From NCBI GenBank assembly GCA_012845835.1, contig JABAKD010000025.1:31185314-31249313 (forward strand): a stretch of 64,000 nucleotides of DNA, given 5' to 3'. Both the position numbers and the translations under genes were made by a program. This document shows positions 35,019 through 45,335 of the stretch, piece after piece. The first letter of the stretch is position 1. Each line of letters begins with the position of its first letter. This stretch comes from Undaria pinnatifida. Lineage: Eukaryota > Sar > Phaeophyceae > Laminariales > Alariaceae. The notes beneath the pieces were generated by a model. The model was given only the letters and a program-made list of their open reading frames with translations, was not told the origin of the DNA and made no database searches.

Positions 35019-37288
35019 CAGGGATGTTCACGGAGTAAGATCCGCACCGCGGTGCGGATTTTTTATTTTTAGAATCTGACGGAGCGGAGCGGAGCGGATA
35101 TTCGCTCTAGCAATAAGTTGCGGATTGTCACGGTGCGGATTTCCGTCCATAAAAAATCCACGGATTACGACGGAACGGATATCCGTATGTTTCATGGATG
35201 TCACGGAGCGGAGCGGATTTTTTAATTTGTCACGGAGCGGACCGGAGCGGATATTCGCTCACAGAAAAAGTCACGGATTTTTACGGAGCGGATATCCGAC
35301 ATCGAGATTTGTGCGGATTATTGCGGAGCGGATATCCGTCAGACGGATTTTTTCACGGAGCGGATTGTCCACTCCGTCGAGCTAATCGTACAAATCCGCT
35401 GCGTTTCCCCACGCAAAACCGTATCCATGAATCCGTAATATTGAACGGTTATCCGCGGATGTTGGCCGGATTTCTCCTGATATCAGAAACTACGGAAAGA
35501 CACGTTGTTCTCGGAGCTATACATGGCGGAGGGGGGTGGCGAGCAGGGAAAGAATCGCGCGCACGCACGCGTCGAGTCCCCTTCATAAGAAAGGATGTCT
35601 GAAAGAAACACTTGGATTAAGAGAAGTGTGAAAAAGAAATAGAACAGAGTGACCAGAGTTTGTACAGCAGGCGCCCAAGAGCAGGAACTCCGCGCACATC
35701 TCTGATAAATAAATAGGTAAGTACGTAAGTACTCCTACAAAGTACCAGATACTTCACCAATTCCATCGCTGCGACAAAAACAAAAAACAGGCGAAATAGA
35801 AAATAGAAAACAGAGAGAAAAACAGCAGAAGTGAATCATCATGGAGACACTTTCCTCAGCAGCAACAACAGAGGTACATGGTGAGACCACCGAAGTACCG
35901 AAAAAAAATGCGAAAATTCGAAAATTCGAAAATTCAGCCCTGGCGAAATAAGGGAACAACGGAAAAACAGGGATACAGATCAACTCAACGGCAGTGAAAG
36001 ATGAGCGCCTGCAACCGTCTGCTCCAACCCTACCGCTCGCCACTCGTTACTCATCGAGTTCGATTACGAGATCCTTCCCGGCCTCTGCGGCCTGCACCTC
36101 GACCACTTTAGCCTTTGCTTTTTCCTGCTCTTGAGAGATCTTTTCGATCAAATCTCGAAGCTTCTTGACCTCCGGAATGAGATCCGGGTTAGTCCTGAGG
36201 AACATCATTTTCTCAACGCGGTCGGGTATCGTACGGCGACGAAGGCTAACACAAACCCCAGCTGCGAGAACTCCCTCTCCGACTGGCAGCTTGTGCTGTC
36301 GATGCAATGGTACACGCGGGCAAGCACGGATAAGATGGGAAATTGCGCCGCTGCCATGACGTTTCCGTGGGGATCAAGCCGCGGGCTTCCAGCGTCACGC
36401 CAGTAGGCCAACACGTCGAAGTCCTTCTTGTTCGCTACGGCGGGTGGCTGCTTGTACTCCTCCACCTCGTTGCTCATGCGAATCTGCAGCAGTGCTAGTA
36501 GGATTCTCCGGCGTTGGAGATGGAGAAGGAGCGGGAGAAGAAGGAGCAGGAGACTCGGCTGAAGGCGAGGATTGCTGCACCTCAGCCACTGCATCGCCAA
36601 AATCAATGACATCTATCTGGCATCCTATGCGTGCGTACCGCTGCTGCGCTGCTGCGTTGCAAGTGTGTTTGTGTGTTCGTACCTCTCACGAGTAGGGTCC
36701 GCGTTGTGTGTGCGGAGCAGGACGTCGGCCAACCGCAGTGTGTATGGCTGATAGCAGCACAAATCGCACAAATATATAAAATATCTGGAGAGTGCTGGCC
36801 AAGAACAATATTTGTATAAGTTATCCGCTATTCAAAACAATTGTTCAGGGCTCAAAACCCGTGACATTCACACGGTTTAATCCGTCACTGTACTACGGAT
36901 TGGTCACGGATCATCTACGGAGCAGACCAATCCGCTCCGTAAATAATCCGTTACTTACGGATCGGGCCACTGAAAAGAAAAATCATACGGAGCGGTGCGG
37001 ATTTTATTTTGTTGTGACGGAGCGGAGCGGAGCGGATATCCGCGCTCTTTTCAGATCACGGATTTTTGCGGAGCGGATTTCTGCCTTGAAAAAGTTTGAC
37101 GGAGCGGAGCGGATTTCCAGAATGCGTCACGGAGCAAAGCGAAGCGGATATCCGCCCCTGACCTACTTCACGGATTTGCACGGATCGGTTATCCGTTGTC
37201 TGGTTTTGTCACGGAGCGGTGCGGTTTGTCAATCCGCTCCGTAAAAACCCTGACTCGCGGTGCGGATCTTACTCCGTACACATCCCTG
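35019..37288 (-). mobile_element. hAT-type DNA transposon, 2.27 kb, internally reduced
   Basis: Terminal inverted repeats are CAGGGATGTTCACGGAGTAA (left) and CAGGGATGTGTACGGAGTAA (right, read inverted), continuing into GATCCGCACCGCG on both sides. CAGGG ends are usual for hAT. The flanks are AAAAAAAA and AAAAAAAC, compatible with an 8-bp target duplication in an A-run. Both subterminal regions (35040-35400 and 36840-37260) are packed with ACGGAGCGGAGCGGATATCC-like words, probably transposase binding sites. The interior holds only the C-terminal part of a transposase. Confidence 0.9.
36047..36612 (-). pseudogene. hAT transposase C-terminal (dimerisation) remnant
   Basis: The C-terminal hAT dimerisation region is visible: MSNEVEEYKQPP, FDVLAYWRDAGSPRLDP, FPILSVLARVYHCIDSTSCQ, SEREFSQLG, then a frame change near 36240, followed by IPDRVEKMMFLRTN and a Glu/Lys-rich tail ending at 36047. 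These match the usual hAT order of a DxLxWW-like block, FP-LS-LAR-Y, SxxSER-FS-G and a VE-FLRxN block. The upstream catalytic domains (DDE, RNase H-like, BED finger) were not found within the element, so it is not autonomous. Confidence 0.82.
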
Positions 37289-37296
37289 AAAAAAAC

Positions 37297-37400
37297 AATG
37301 CGTTGCAGGGGCTTGCTATGTCTAGACGATCGTGCGTGGAAGTGTTTACTACTCGGCCGATTTATATATTAGGTGGGGCGTTTGAGTAGGTAATATACAC
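37297..37400 (-). repeat. Poly(C)-jointed repeat, right part of the copy split by the hAT element
   Basis: The sequence CGTGCGTGGAAGTGTTTACTA and GTGGGGCGTTTGAG continues the unit interrupted at 35018. Beyond it, 37400-38460 shows no gene; a G-run lies at about 37819-37837. Confidence 0.75.
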
Positions 37401-38460
37401 CACTCAAGATGAATGTCTGCCTTTAGTACACAGTCAACGAATGCAAACGAGCACCATTGCAAATCACATAATGTTTACACCTGGCGCATGGCTGTCCGTC
37501 AATACCGCCGTAATTTTGCCTTTGGTCTGGCTGCCGAATGCAGTTGGTGTATAGACTAGAAACGTGAATCATTTTAAACACCGTTTAAGACATTCATGTT
37601 GTTGTCCTTTCCGTTTTTGATGCGGATTTGATTCGTCGCGTCGCACGTATAAATTGCTACTACTGCAACCAATAGAGTCCACACACGGGAAAAACTCTCA
37701 CTTGACCGAACAGTGACAATAAAAAGGCAAGTAAAAGCCATGAATGACTCACCGAAGCGTGTTGTGCAGGTTCCTGTACTGAAGGTGTGTTGAGTGGGCT
37801 GTTGCCGAGTGAGTGTGTGGGGGGGGGGGGGGGGGGGCGAGGGCAGAGGTCGAACGCATTGTTTGGGTGACGATGAGTCCGATGGCGCGTCCACAAACGG
37901 GTGATGAAAACTCATTCCCGATGCTTCGATGTTCTTCCTTGCCTTCTTTTTTACCTCTCTGTGCTTTTCGTTCTCCCTGTACGCTTAGTGTTTCTATTTG
38001 TGGCTCTCTGTTGCTTCAATCAGTTACTACAGCAGTAGTAACACGTTTCGGAAAAGATTAGACATCATAATAATTTGTTCATAGTGTTGCTCTTCTAGTC
38101 GGCCATACGACCCATATCTCGTTCTCGTTCCTTTGTGTGGATTCTTATGACGTGGCTTAAAATTGCTCAATACCTGGTAGTTGGTTTTATTGTTGGTGTC
38201 GGTCTGGAGAACCCACTACAGCGATAGTAGTACTCGAATTTTTATACAAATACTTTAAGGACGTCAGCCGTAAGTTCGATTAATTTCGGGCCAATACTCA
38301 TCTTTGCTCAGCTGCTTTGTTGGTACTAGTAATATACTACGCATACTGTGTTGGTGAGTTTCACGCGCGTATATATGATACTGATAGTGTGGTGTAGTGT
38401 GCGATTGATTATTTACGTTAAAAAATGAAAATATTTATTGTAAAAAATAAAAAATAAAAC

Positions 38461-38563
38461 ACCCTCAACTGTGAGATCGAAGATTTCGTCGAAATTCATA
38501 TTGGCAAGCAGCAACTGTTGGTGATACTCTGATCGCGCGTATCACTCCGTGTGTCCTTATTAA
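38461..38563 (-). repeat. Poly(C)-jointed repeat tip, interrupted at TTAA
   Basis: Carries the minus-strand terminal tip (AACTGTGAGATCGAAGATTT) and the following block as far as GTGTGTCCTTATTAA. Other copies read GTGTCCTCATTAAGGATATA at this point. The module resumes at about 39074 with ATAGATCGGCGACTCCCCTT, so about 510 bp have been inserted. Confidence 0.7.
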
Positions 38564-39073
38564 CCCATTCAGAACCCACAAAAAAATCGCTAAACGAAAT
38601 CAAACTCAGAATTAAAAATAAATGAACGAAGCTCATTGGGGGGAAGTCGGGCTGCGTGCAGCGAAATGACCTGCGAAGCGCACGGCCTAACATAAATCGG
38701 CAAAACAAATTTTGTATAGAAAATAATGTCCCAAATCTGATATCCAGGTTCGTTGTCCCCAAATTTGGGGACAAATTAGATTGGTTAATACCGTGCAAAG
38801 CGAACTTGGGTGGTCAGGTGGGGCAAAAAAACTACAAACCGAGGTTTTTGCTGCTGTACGAGTACATGGCTCCAGTCGGTGTCTCTACACACTAGCACCA
38901 CCATGGCGCAGCAGGCACACCCCGACGTCGTTACCCTCGAAGCCTTCGAGGACGGAGATGCTTCCGCTACCCACCAGCAGCATACCCCGGTTGGTTGCTG
39001 AACAGCATGCTCCCAGGGACTAGGGAGTTTGCGTTCGATGGCGCAACCGCGGTCGCCCGACGCGTTTGCGAGC
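38564..39073 (+). mobile_element. Insertion at TTAA, possibly a piggyBac-type fragment
   Basis: The insertion starts CCCATTCAGAACCC straight after TTAA (38560-38563). TTAA plus CCC ends are characteristic of piggyBac elements. It contains ATG in a strong context (CACCACCATGG, ATG at 38903) opening a 32-codon frame MAQQAHPDVVTLEAFEDGDA..., which could be a first exon because a possible GT donor lies near its end. The right end shows neither TTAA nor GGG, so the element is truncated or the call is wrong. No transposase domain is visible. Confidence 0.35.
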
Positions 39074-39179
39074 ATAGATCGGCGACTCCCCTTGGAACTA
39101 AAGTAGATTATCCGGAACATGAGAGCAACGAGCTCAGAGTGATGTCACCCCCATGACGCCTAAGAAGTAATAGCAAGTG

Positions 39180-39900
39180 AGATAGTCGGTCGACTTCCCC
39201 TCTCCGGCGTTGACAAGCTTACAACGCGTACATCAATATCTCACAAGAACTTTTCGAAGACAAATGCGCACCACGACACCGGAAGGCCGACGTGGTTGAG
39301 ATCCCAGTGTACACGAACGCTTCTGGTGTTAAACGCACAGCAGAGAACTCTTGCGAAGGATCGGAAGGGGTGATACCGATCGGCCATAGATCACGCTTGG
39401 CCGGGTAACATGCCAGATTTCAGGTAGCCATCGGTCTGTCAGCGTGTACCACGGCTTCTCAAAGGACTTTTGCTCGACTGTGAGCGAGGCCAAACTACTC
39501 AGGGACCGTGCAGACCACTTGCGGACGATACCGTACAGGGTGGCTCACACCACAACGTGCCCTGTACGAGCAGTAGTAGAGCAGTTGGTTCGGGCAGCAT
39601 GCCCGGCAAGAGCTGTTGCTCAGCATACGCACACACGTTGGATAAGACAGGAGCAAGTGGTAAGTGTTTCCAAGCAACCCTATAGTCTAATGGGGGCGTG
39701 TAGGGACGCCCTTTCGCAGACGTCATTGGTACGATTAACACGATTAACACATGGTGAGAGATGCGTCAACGACTGGCGCCGGAAAGAAAAACGGGAGGAC
39801 CAAAGAAAGTCCTTGACACTCGGTACCAAGAGGAAAATACTATTTGTTGTCTTCGACTATAATTGGTGAAGGCGGCTCACTGGCCAATACAAGGACTGTC
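39180..39900 (+). other. Unrecognised exon-like open frames
   Basis: Two protein-like stretches on the plus strand: one encoding YINISQELFEDKCAPRHRK and continuing to a stop at about 39408, and one encoding YHGFSKDFCSTVSEAKLLRD, which reaches a possible donor (GTG|GTAAGTG near 39661). They lie next to the TTAA insertion and may be remnants of an unknown element. No family could be assigned. Confidence 0.25.
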
Positions 39901-39904
39901 AAAC

Positions 39905-40220
39905 TGCTGTCTACCCTCCTCTCACCGGATATTCGACTTACAGGATTCACTTGATAAACTGATGCATTTCCTTCCACAACTGTCAGATTTTGTCCCCCTC
40001 AGAAACGGGTGTTATAGTTTCCGCGCAAAGACTGCCTAACATCACCCTGTTGACTCTGGTAGCTACACTGTAGTTGCAAGGGGAGTCGCCGACCAATATC
40101 CTTAACGAGGACACACAACCCGTAATACGCGCGATCGGAGTATCACAACCAGCTTGCAAAAATGAGTTTGGACAAAATATTCGATCTCACAGCTGGAGTG
40201 TATTTTAATTTTTATAATAA
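39905..40220 (+). repeat. Poly(C)-jointed repeat, terminal module
   Basis: A clean copy of the terminal module, from CTCACCGGATATTCGACTTA through AAACGGGTGTTATAGTTTCC to the tip ending CACAGCTGGAGTGTATTTT and the AT-rich tail. No C-joint precedes it, so this is a 5'-truncated copy. Confidence 0.8.
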
Positions 40221-42254
40221 TACAAAACCGTCGTTGTACCAATCATTGTTGTAACTCTCTGAAGGAGAAATTCCAGCAGTGCTAATGAATGTATTGTGTG
40301 CCTACGCTATAAGAGAGTTGGTTAATCGTTTCTACTAGATAGGGCTAATCGTGTCGCACTCTTTAAGGTTTTCACTCACAAACACTGTTTGCGGTGGGAG
40401 AGGCGATGTGTGACATGTCTGATGGGTGATGGGTGATAGGTGATGTGTGTTGAGTTCCACCACAAGTGAGTGAGGAGCACCATAACCAAAAAAACACGTG
40501 AACCTTTGCCGTATAGGACGTGTCTACAGGCAAGTTTTTTCAAACCTATTGGTGTGATATACGAAAAGAGCCCTTGAAAGCTAGGCATTTTTATGTTTGA
40601 CAGCAGGTGTACCCTCGGGGGTCGTATCCATCGCAATCGGGTTCGAAGTGTTGTGGCCAATCTTGGTGCTAGTCAGTGTGGTGCGTATTTTCACTTTTTA
40701 TTCCGTATGAGTCAAACAGGCTTTTTTTGGGATATTGGGCAATATTTCAGTACGTAGGGGTGCACGGGGCCAAGAAAAAGAAAAGAAAAATAAATTTCGG
40801 GGGTCTACTGGCGAGTCTGCCAACAGAACATTTTTTTTTTTTTTTCATCCTCCGGCAGATGAGGAAAAATAAAGCACACTTCCACGTATTTTTATACGCG
40901 TCGTGTGTCGATTTAACTCAGTTGCTTTCGCAACCCAACGTTAGCTGGCGCACCCTTCGGATCCCACTGTAGGAGTAGCGTGAGCTGTCCCTATCAGTGG
41001 TCTTCGTTACAACCCCGGCAGCGCAAGCTGCCGTTGTATACGGATGCGTCTGTATGTCGACCCGGCCTGTCCCCTGAGGGTCAGGTTCGGTGGAGATAGC
41101 CACCCGGAATGTCATCTTTCCGGGTAGTGTGGGACTTGCGCAAGCTCACCCACTAACAAAACCCCTGGCCATGGGAGATGGCCTTCCGCCGGACTTGGTC
41201 CAGTTACGGTCCACCCTACCCATTCGGGCGTTGGTCCTCGTAGTGTCACGTGTTTTTTCGACGGTCTACAGCAGTACTACGAGCGACTTCCGATACACCA
41301 GCCGAAGCACGGACTACCGGCCAATTGCGCGATCGACAGCTGGCCGTGGTTGTCACGTGTCTCTGTTGGGGGCCTCTGTGCCCTGCCTCTTGTTTGCTAT
41401 TGTTTATGTAAAACATGCGGTGTGCTCGATGGTCTCACGGCAGCAGCACACCACAACGTTCGCTCGTATGACGTATCATTCTCACGGGAAATGTAATATT
41501 TTTTTCTACATCAATATGAACATAAAACGGACGTTATAAATTGGACAGCGTTATGCGAGTACGACTAAACTTGCCAACGGCACTCGTACTGCACTTTGAG
41601 ACACCTGCTGTGGTTCTGGTTGCTACTAGTTGCTGCAGTATGTGCTCGAAGAGTCGCCCTTCAACTACTGCTGCTACACCTGCTGTTGTGTGTTTGCCAA
41701 TAGCGTCAGTGGGCGTTCAAGCTCGTGGTACATACTGCTGTTCTCACCCCATACGTACGGGTTTCCTCATACCTCAACTGGACGACGACGAACTAAGGTG
41801 GCATGAAATAGCATGGACAATGGACACATAAAAGCGAGCACAACGGAATAGCGGACCAAACGCAATCGTTCATGCCTATATCAGAGGCTGCCTGAGTGCC
41901 AGCGGCCGTGCTAGAGCCAGCGCTAAAGGATAAAGAGACGGCTCTATCTGTTTGGTTTTGTCTCGAGATTCTGCTACGTCAAAATATCATGGATTTCTAC
42001 AGACCATTTAGGAGTTACTTTGTCACGAAACGTCTTGCCGTCGATAATTTGTGTCACGAAGTTATTGGATATCGTCGGTACGTCGGGTTTTTATTGAACC
42101 CACACCAAAAAATTGCTTTAAAATGCGCAAGGTTTGATGGAAAACGGACCGGGAATTAATATGTTTCGGCATTTCGTTGTCTGTCGTTTTAATAATACTA
42201 AAATACGCTCTAATACTAAAATACGCCTTCATTTTATTTAATTTTTTTCCCGCT
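40221..42254. other. Stretch without recognised genes
   Basis: Holds a short T-run element at 40831-40880 (TTTTTTTTCATCCTCCGGC and on) that resembles the small insertion in the LTR at 50382. It also holds a block at about 41108-41240 (TAGTGTGGGACTTGCGCAAG...) that is similar to 61650-61780. Otherwise only short open frames, none recognised. Confidence 0.4.
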
Positions 42255-43165
42255 CTCTCTTTGCTCAACCGCCCCACCTAATACATCGATGTCCGCCATG
42301 GTATTAAACACTTCCAGGCACGGGAAATCACCCCATTATCTTCCTAGAGATATCCATGCCGCTGCTATCCCCTAACCCCCCCCCCCGCTCCCAACACCCC
42401 CTCCTTCCCCACCACCAGCATCATCGCCTGGACCAGAGCACCACTCGTAGAGCAAACTCCTACATCTATGCGACCTGAAGCCTCCCCCCCCCCCCCCTCC
42501 CACCACCTCGCCCCCCTCCCCCCCCCCCCCCTGCCCTTGACCACTCCGCCCTCTACTTACTGGTTGTACGACATACAGAATATACACGATAATTTGGTGC
42601 CTTCTTCCCTAAACCGTCACATTTACCCCCTTGAAAGAATGTATAGTTTCCACGCACACATTGAGGTCCCCCTCCCCCACCCCACCCTCCCCTCCTCCAT
42701 GATAAACAGGTGCGTTCTTTTCAAAACCGTCAGATTCATCCCCTTGAAGGATTTATAGTTTCCACGCAAAAATTGAGCTGCCCCGCCCGTCCCCCCCCCC
42801 CTTCCCCCCCACCCACCCCGGCCCCTTTTGATCAAAACCAGGCCCCCACACGTCCTTCAAAACGCCGTCCACCCCTCACCGGTTATTCGACTTACAGGAT
42901 TCACTTGATAAACGGATGCATTCCCTTTCCCAGCTGTCAGATTTTGTCCCTCTCAGAAACGTGTTTAATAGATTCGCGCTCAGACTGACAACATCACCAT
43001 GTTGACCCTGATAGCTACACTGTAGTTGCAAGGGGAGTCTGCGACCTATATCCTTAATGAGGACACACGACCCGTAATACGCGCGATCGGAGTATCACAC
43101 ACAGCTTGCAAAGATGAGTTTTGACAAAATCGTTGATCTCACAGCTGGAGTGTGTTTAAAATTTT
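42255..43165 (+). repeat. Poly(C)-jointed repeat, near-complete unit
   Basis: Modules in order: CTTTGCTCAACCGCCCCACC with TTAAACACTTCCA; C-joint (42378-42388); the module with CGCCTGGACCAGAGCACCAC; C-joints (42484-42496 and 42519-42530); two copies of the TTATAGTTTCCACGCA module (near 42620-42665 and 42710-42780); a C-joint (42793-42812); GATCAAAACCAGGCCCCCAC; then the complete terminal module ending at about 43155. This copy shows best how every module boundary coincides with a C-run. Confidence 0.82.
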
Positions 43166-43227
43166 TTAAATACTAATGCCCTCTTTCGGCTCACAAAACT
43201 GAGGAATGTACACTACTCGTATTTATA

Positions 43228-44165
43228 TTGGTGCACCGCGGCAGTGTACACGGACCTCCACGGCATTTTACCGCCAAGTCCAAGGCGTTCCACGACCAAC
43301 TGCAAACACTCCACCGTTTACCGTGGACCCCGAACGGGCTGACACGGACCTTCCATAGGTTTCTACTGAATGCCGCGGCGTGTAGCGGACAACACCGTGG
43401 GGGTCTATGGCACTAGCCATGGCCATCTCCACGGCAATTTCCACGGCATGGTCCACGGCAATCCCCACGGCAATCTCAACAGCAGCACCCACCGCGTACC
43501 ACGTCAAGCGCGATCAACCGCGGAAACGTTCACGTAAGCACCCACGGAAACGCCCACGACCACACCAACGGAAACGCCCACGGAAACGCCCACGAACTTG
43601 TCCACAGAAACGCCCGCGGAGGTCCACAGATAGATCTACAGAAACAACCACGGCAAGACTCACGGCCACCCCCGCGGACACCCACAGCCAAACGCACGGC
43701 TACGGTCGCGGACGGCCACGAATGGCCGTGGAGATTGCTGCGGTTGAACGTCTGCGGAAACTTCCCTGGCAATGGCCACGGACGTCCGCGGAGAGCGTCT
43801 CACATGATTTTTTTGTATTCAAAGCCATTATTGTGTTTTCAAAGCATGGAACTAACCCTAACCCTAGCCCTAACCGTAATCTATAACGACTTCAGTGCCA
43901 CTGACGGCAACTTGTGCGGAAACTGCCGTGCATATTGCCATGGTCGTCCGTGTGAAATGTTGGTACGACTGAGTACGCCACGGACGGAACTGCTGAACGT
44001 GCTGTGGCGATTGCCGCGGACTTGTGCGGACTTCCGTGCTAATGGCCGCGTATTACAGGATTGCCGTGGCAAAGGCCATGGACGGCCGCGGATGACCGTG
44101 GAAATTGCTGCGGTTGAACGTCCGTGGAAAATGTCGTCAAAACGGCCGCGTCTCTCTACGATCGT
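43228..44165. repeat. CCACGG-rich satellite-like block with orientation switch
   Basis: A 0.94-kb block dominated by the hexamer CCACGG, often as 12-bp words such as CCCACGGAAACG. The left part (43250-43700) carries mainly the CCACGG form. The right part (43890-44130) carries mainly CCGTGG/GCCGCGG forms with the repeated segment ATTGCTGCGGTTGAACGTC (near 43732 and 44105). Between them lies CTAACCCTAACCCTAGCCCT (43852-43871), which resembles a telomere repeat. Open frames inside are compositional. Confidence 0.65.
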
Positions 44166-44199
44166 ATAATCGAGGAGGAGCAGCTTCAAGAAAGTATAC

Positions 44200-44744
44200 A
44201 TAAGCGTTGAGAAAATATGAAATCTAGTGCAAAAGCAGCGGACAAGCTGCAACCGCAGCCAAGTAACGGCGGCGGCAGAGGTAACCGCGGTGCTGCCGCA
44301 GGTACCTCACTACAGCAAGCAAGACTACCGCTATCATACCGGCATCACCGATCACAGCTTCAATTTCTGAATTTGGGCATTTTCCATTTTAAATCTGAAC
44401 TAGAACCTTCTTCTCGTCTTGTGCTGCTGCTGCGGCTGCTGCTTACGTTTGTGCATTCCCTGGTGGTGTGTGAGATGGGCGCTCTAAGAGCTTAGGATCA
44501 AGTATGCACCACCGGCGCCTGATGCAGAACGCCAGATCTCACTCGGTTGGTTTTCATTTGATTATTACAGGTGTGCGATTGTGCCTTTGCATTACGTCAA
44601 AAAAGAGCAGAATTCTGAAGTGAGATCACTGCGGAGAAGTAGCGATCAACGTCCACCGCATGTTCCATCATGACTCGACAGCAAAACAACCCGAGCGTCA
44701 GGCCTAGGCCAGACCTCCGCTGACCTGGCACATGTACAGGGTTT
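44200..44744 (+). other. Short unrecognised frame downstream of the CCACGG block
   Basis: An ATG at 44217 opens MKSSAKAADKLQPQPSN followed by Gly/Arg/Ala-rich residues, and a good GT donor (GCCGCAG|GTACCTC) lies at about 44301. It could be a first exon of a gene or element whose remainder I could not find. No other feature is supported to 44744. Confidence 0.2.
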
Positions 44745-45335
44745 CCACCCACAGATTGAGCTGCCCCCCCCCCCTCCTCCCCCCCATGATAAACTGGTGC
44801 ATTCTTTCCATAAAACGTCAGATTTATGCCCTTGAAAGGATTTATAGTTTTCACGCAAAAATTGAGTTTCCCCCCTCCCCTCCCTCCCCTACCCACCCCT
44901 GCCCCACTTGATCAAATCCAGGCCCCCACGCCCTTCAAAACCCCGTCCCCGGTTATTCGACTTACAGAATTCACTTGATAAACGGACACATTTCTTTCCA
45001 CAGCTGTCAGAGTTTGTCCCCCTCAGAAACGGGTTTTTCAGTTTCCGCGCACAGACTGACTCACACCACCCTGTTGACCGTGATAGCTACACTGTAGTTG
45101 CAAGGGGAATCGCCGCCCTATATCCTTAATGATGGCACACAACCCGCAATACGCGTGATCGGAGTATCACACACAACTTGCAAAAATGAGTTTTGACAAA
45201 ACCTTCGATCTCACAGCTGGATGGAGTGCAGTTTTCCTTATGTTATATTTGTTTCGCGATCGGAGTATCACAAACAGCTTGCAACTATGAGTTTCGACAA
45301 AATCCTTGAGTTCACAGACAGCTGGAGTGTAGTTT
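44745..45335 (+). repeat. Poly(C)-jointed repeat plus a duplicated tip
   Basis: The TTTATAGTTTTCACGC module, C-rich joints (44765-44790 and 44872-44890), then the terminal module ending at about 45225. A second, shorter copy of only the last 80 bp (CGCGATCGGAGTATCACAAA to the tip) follows at 45253-45335. The second copy is 5'-truncated. Confidence 0.75.

Noticed and set aside
43407-44169. Basic open frames in the CCACGG block
   Set aside because: The Arg/Pro/Thr-rich translations follow from the hexamer repeat.
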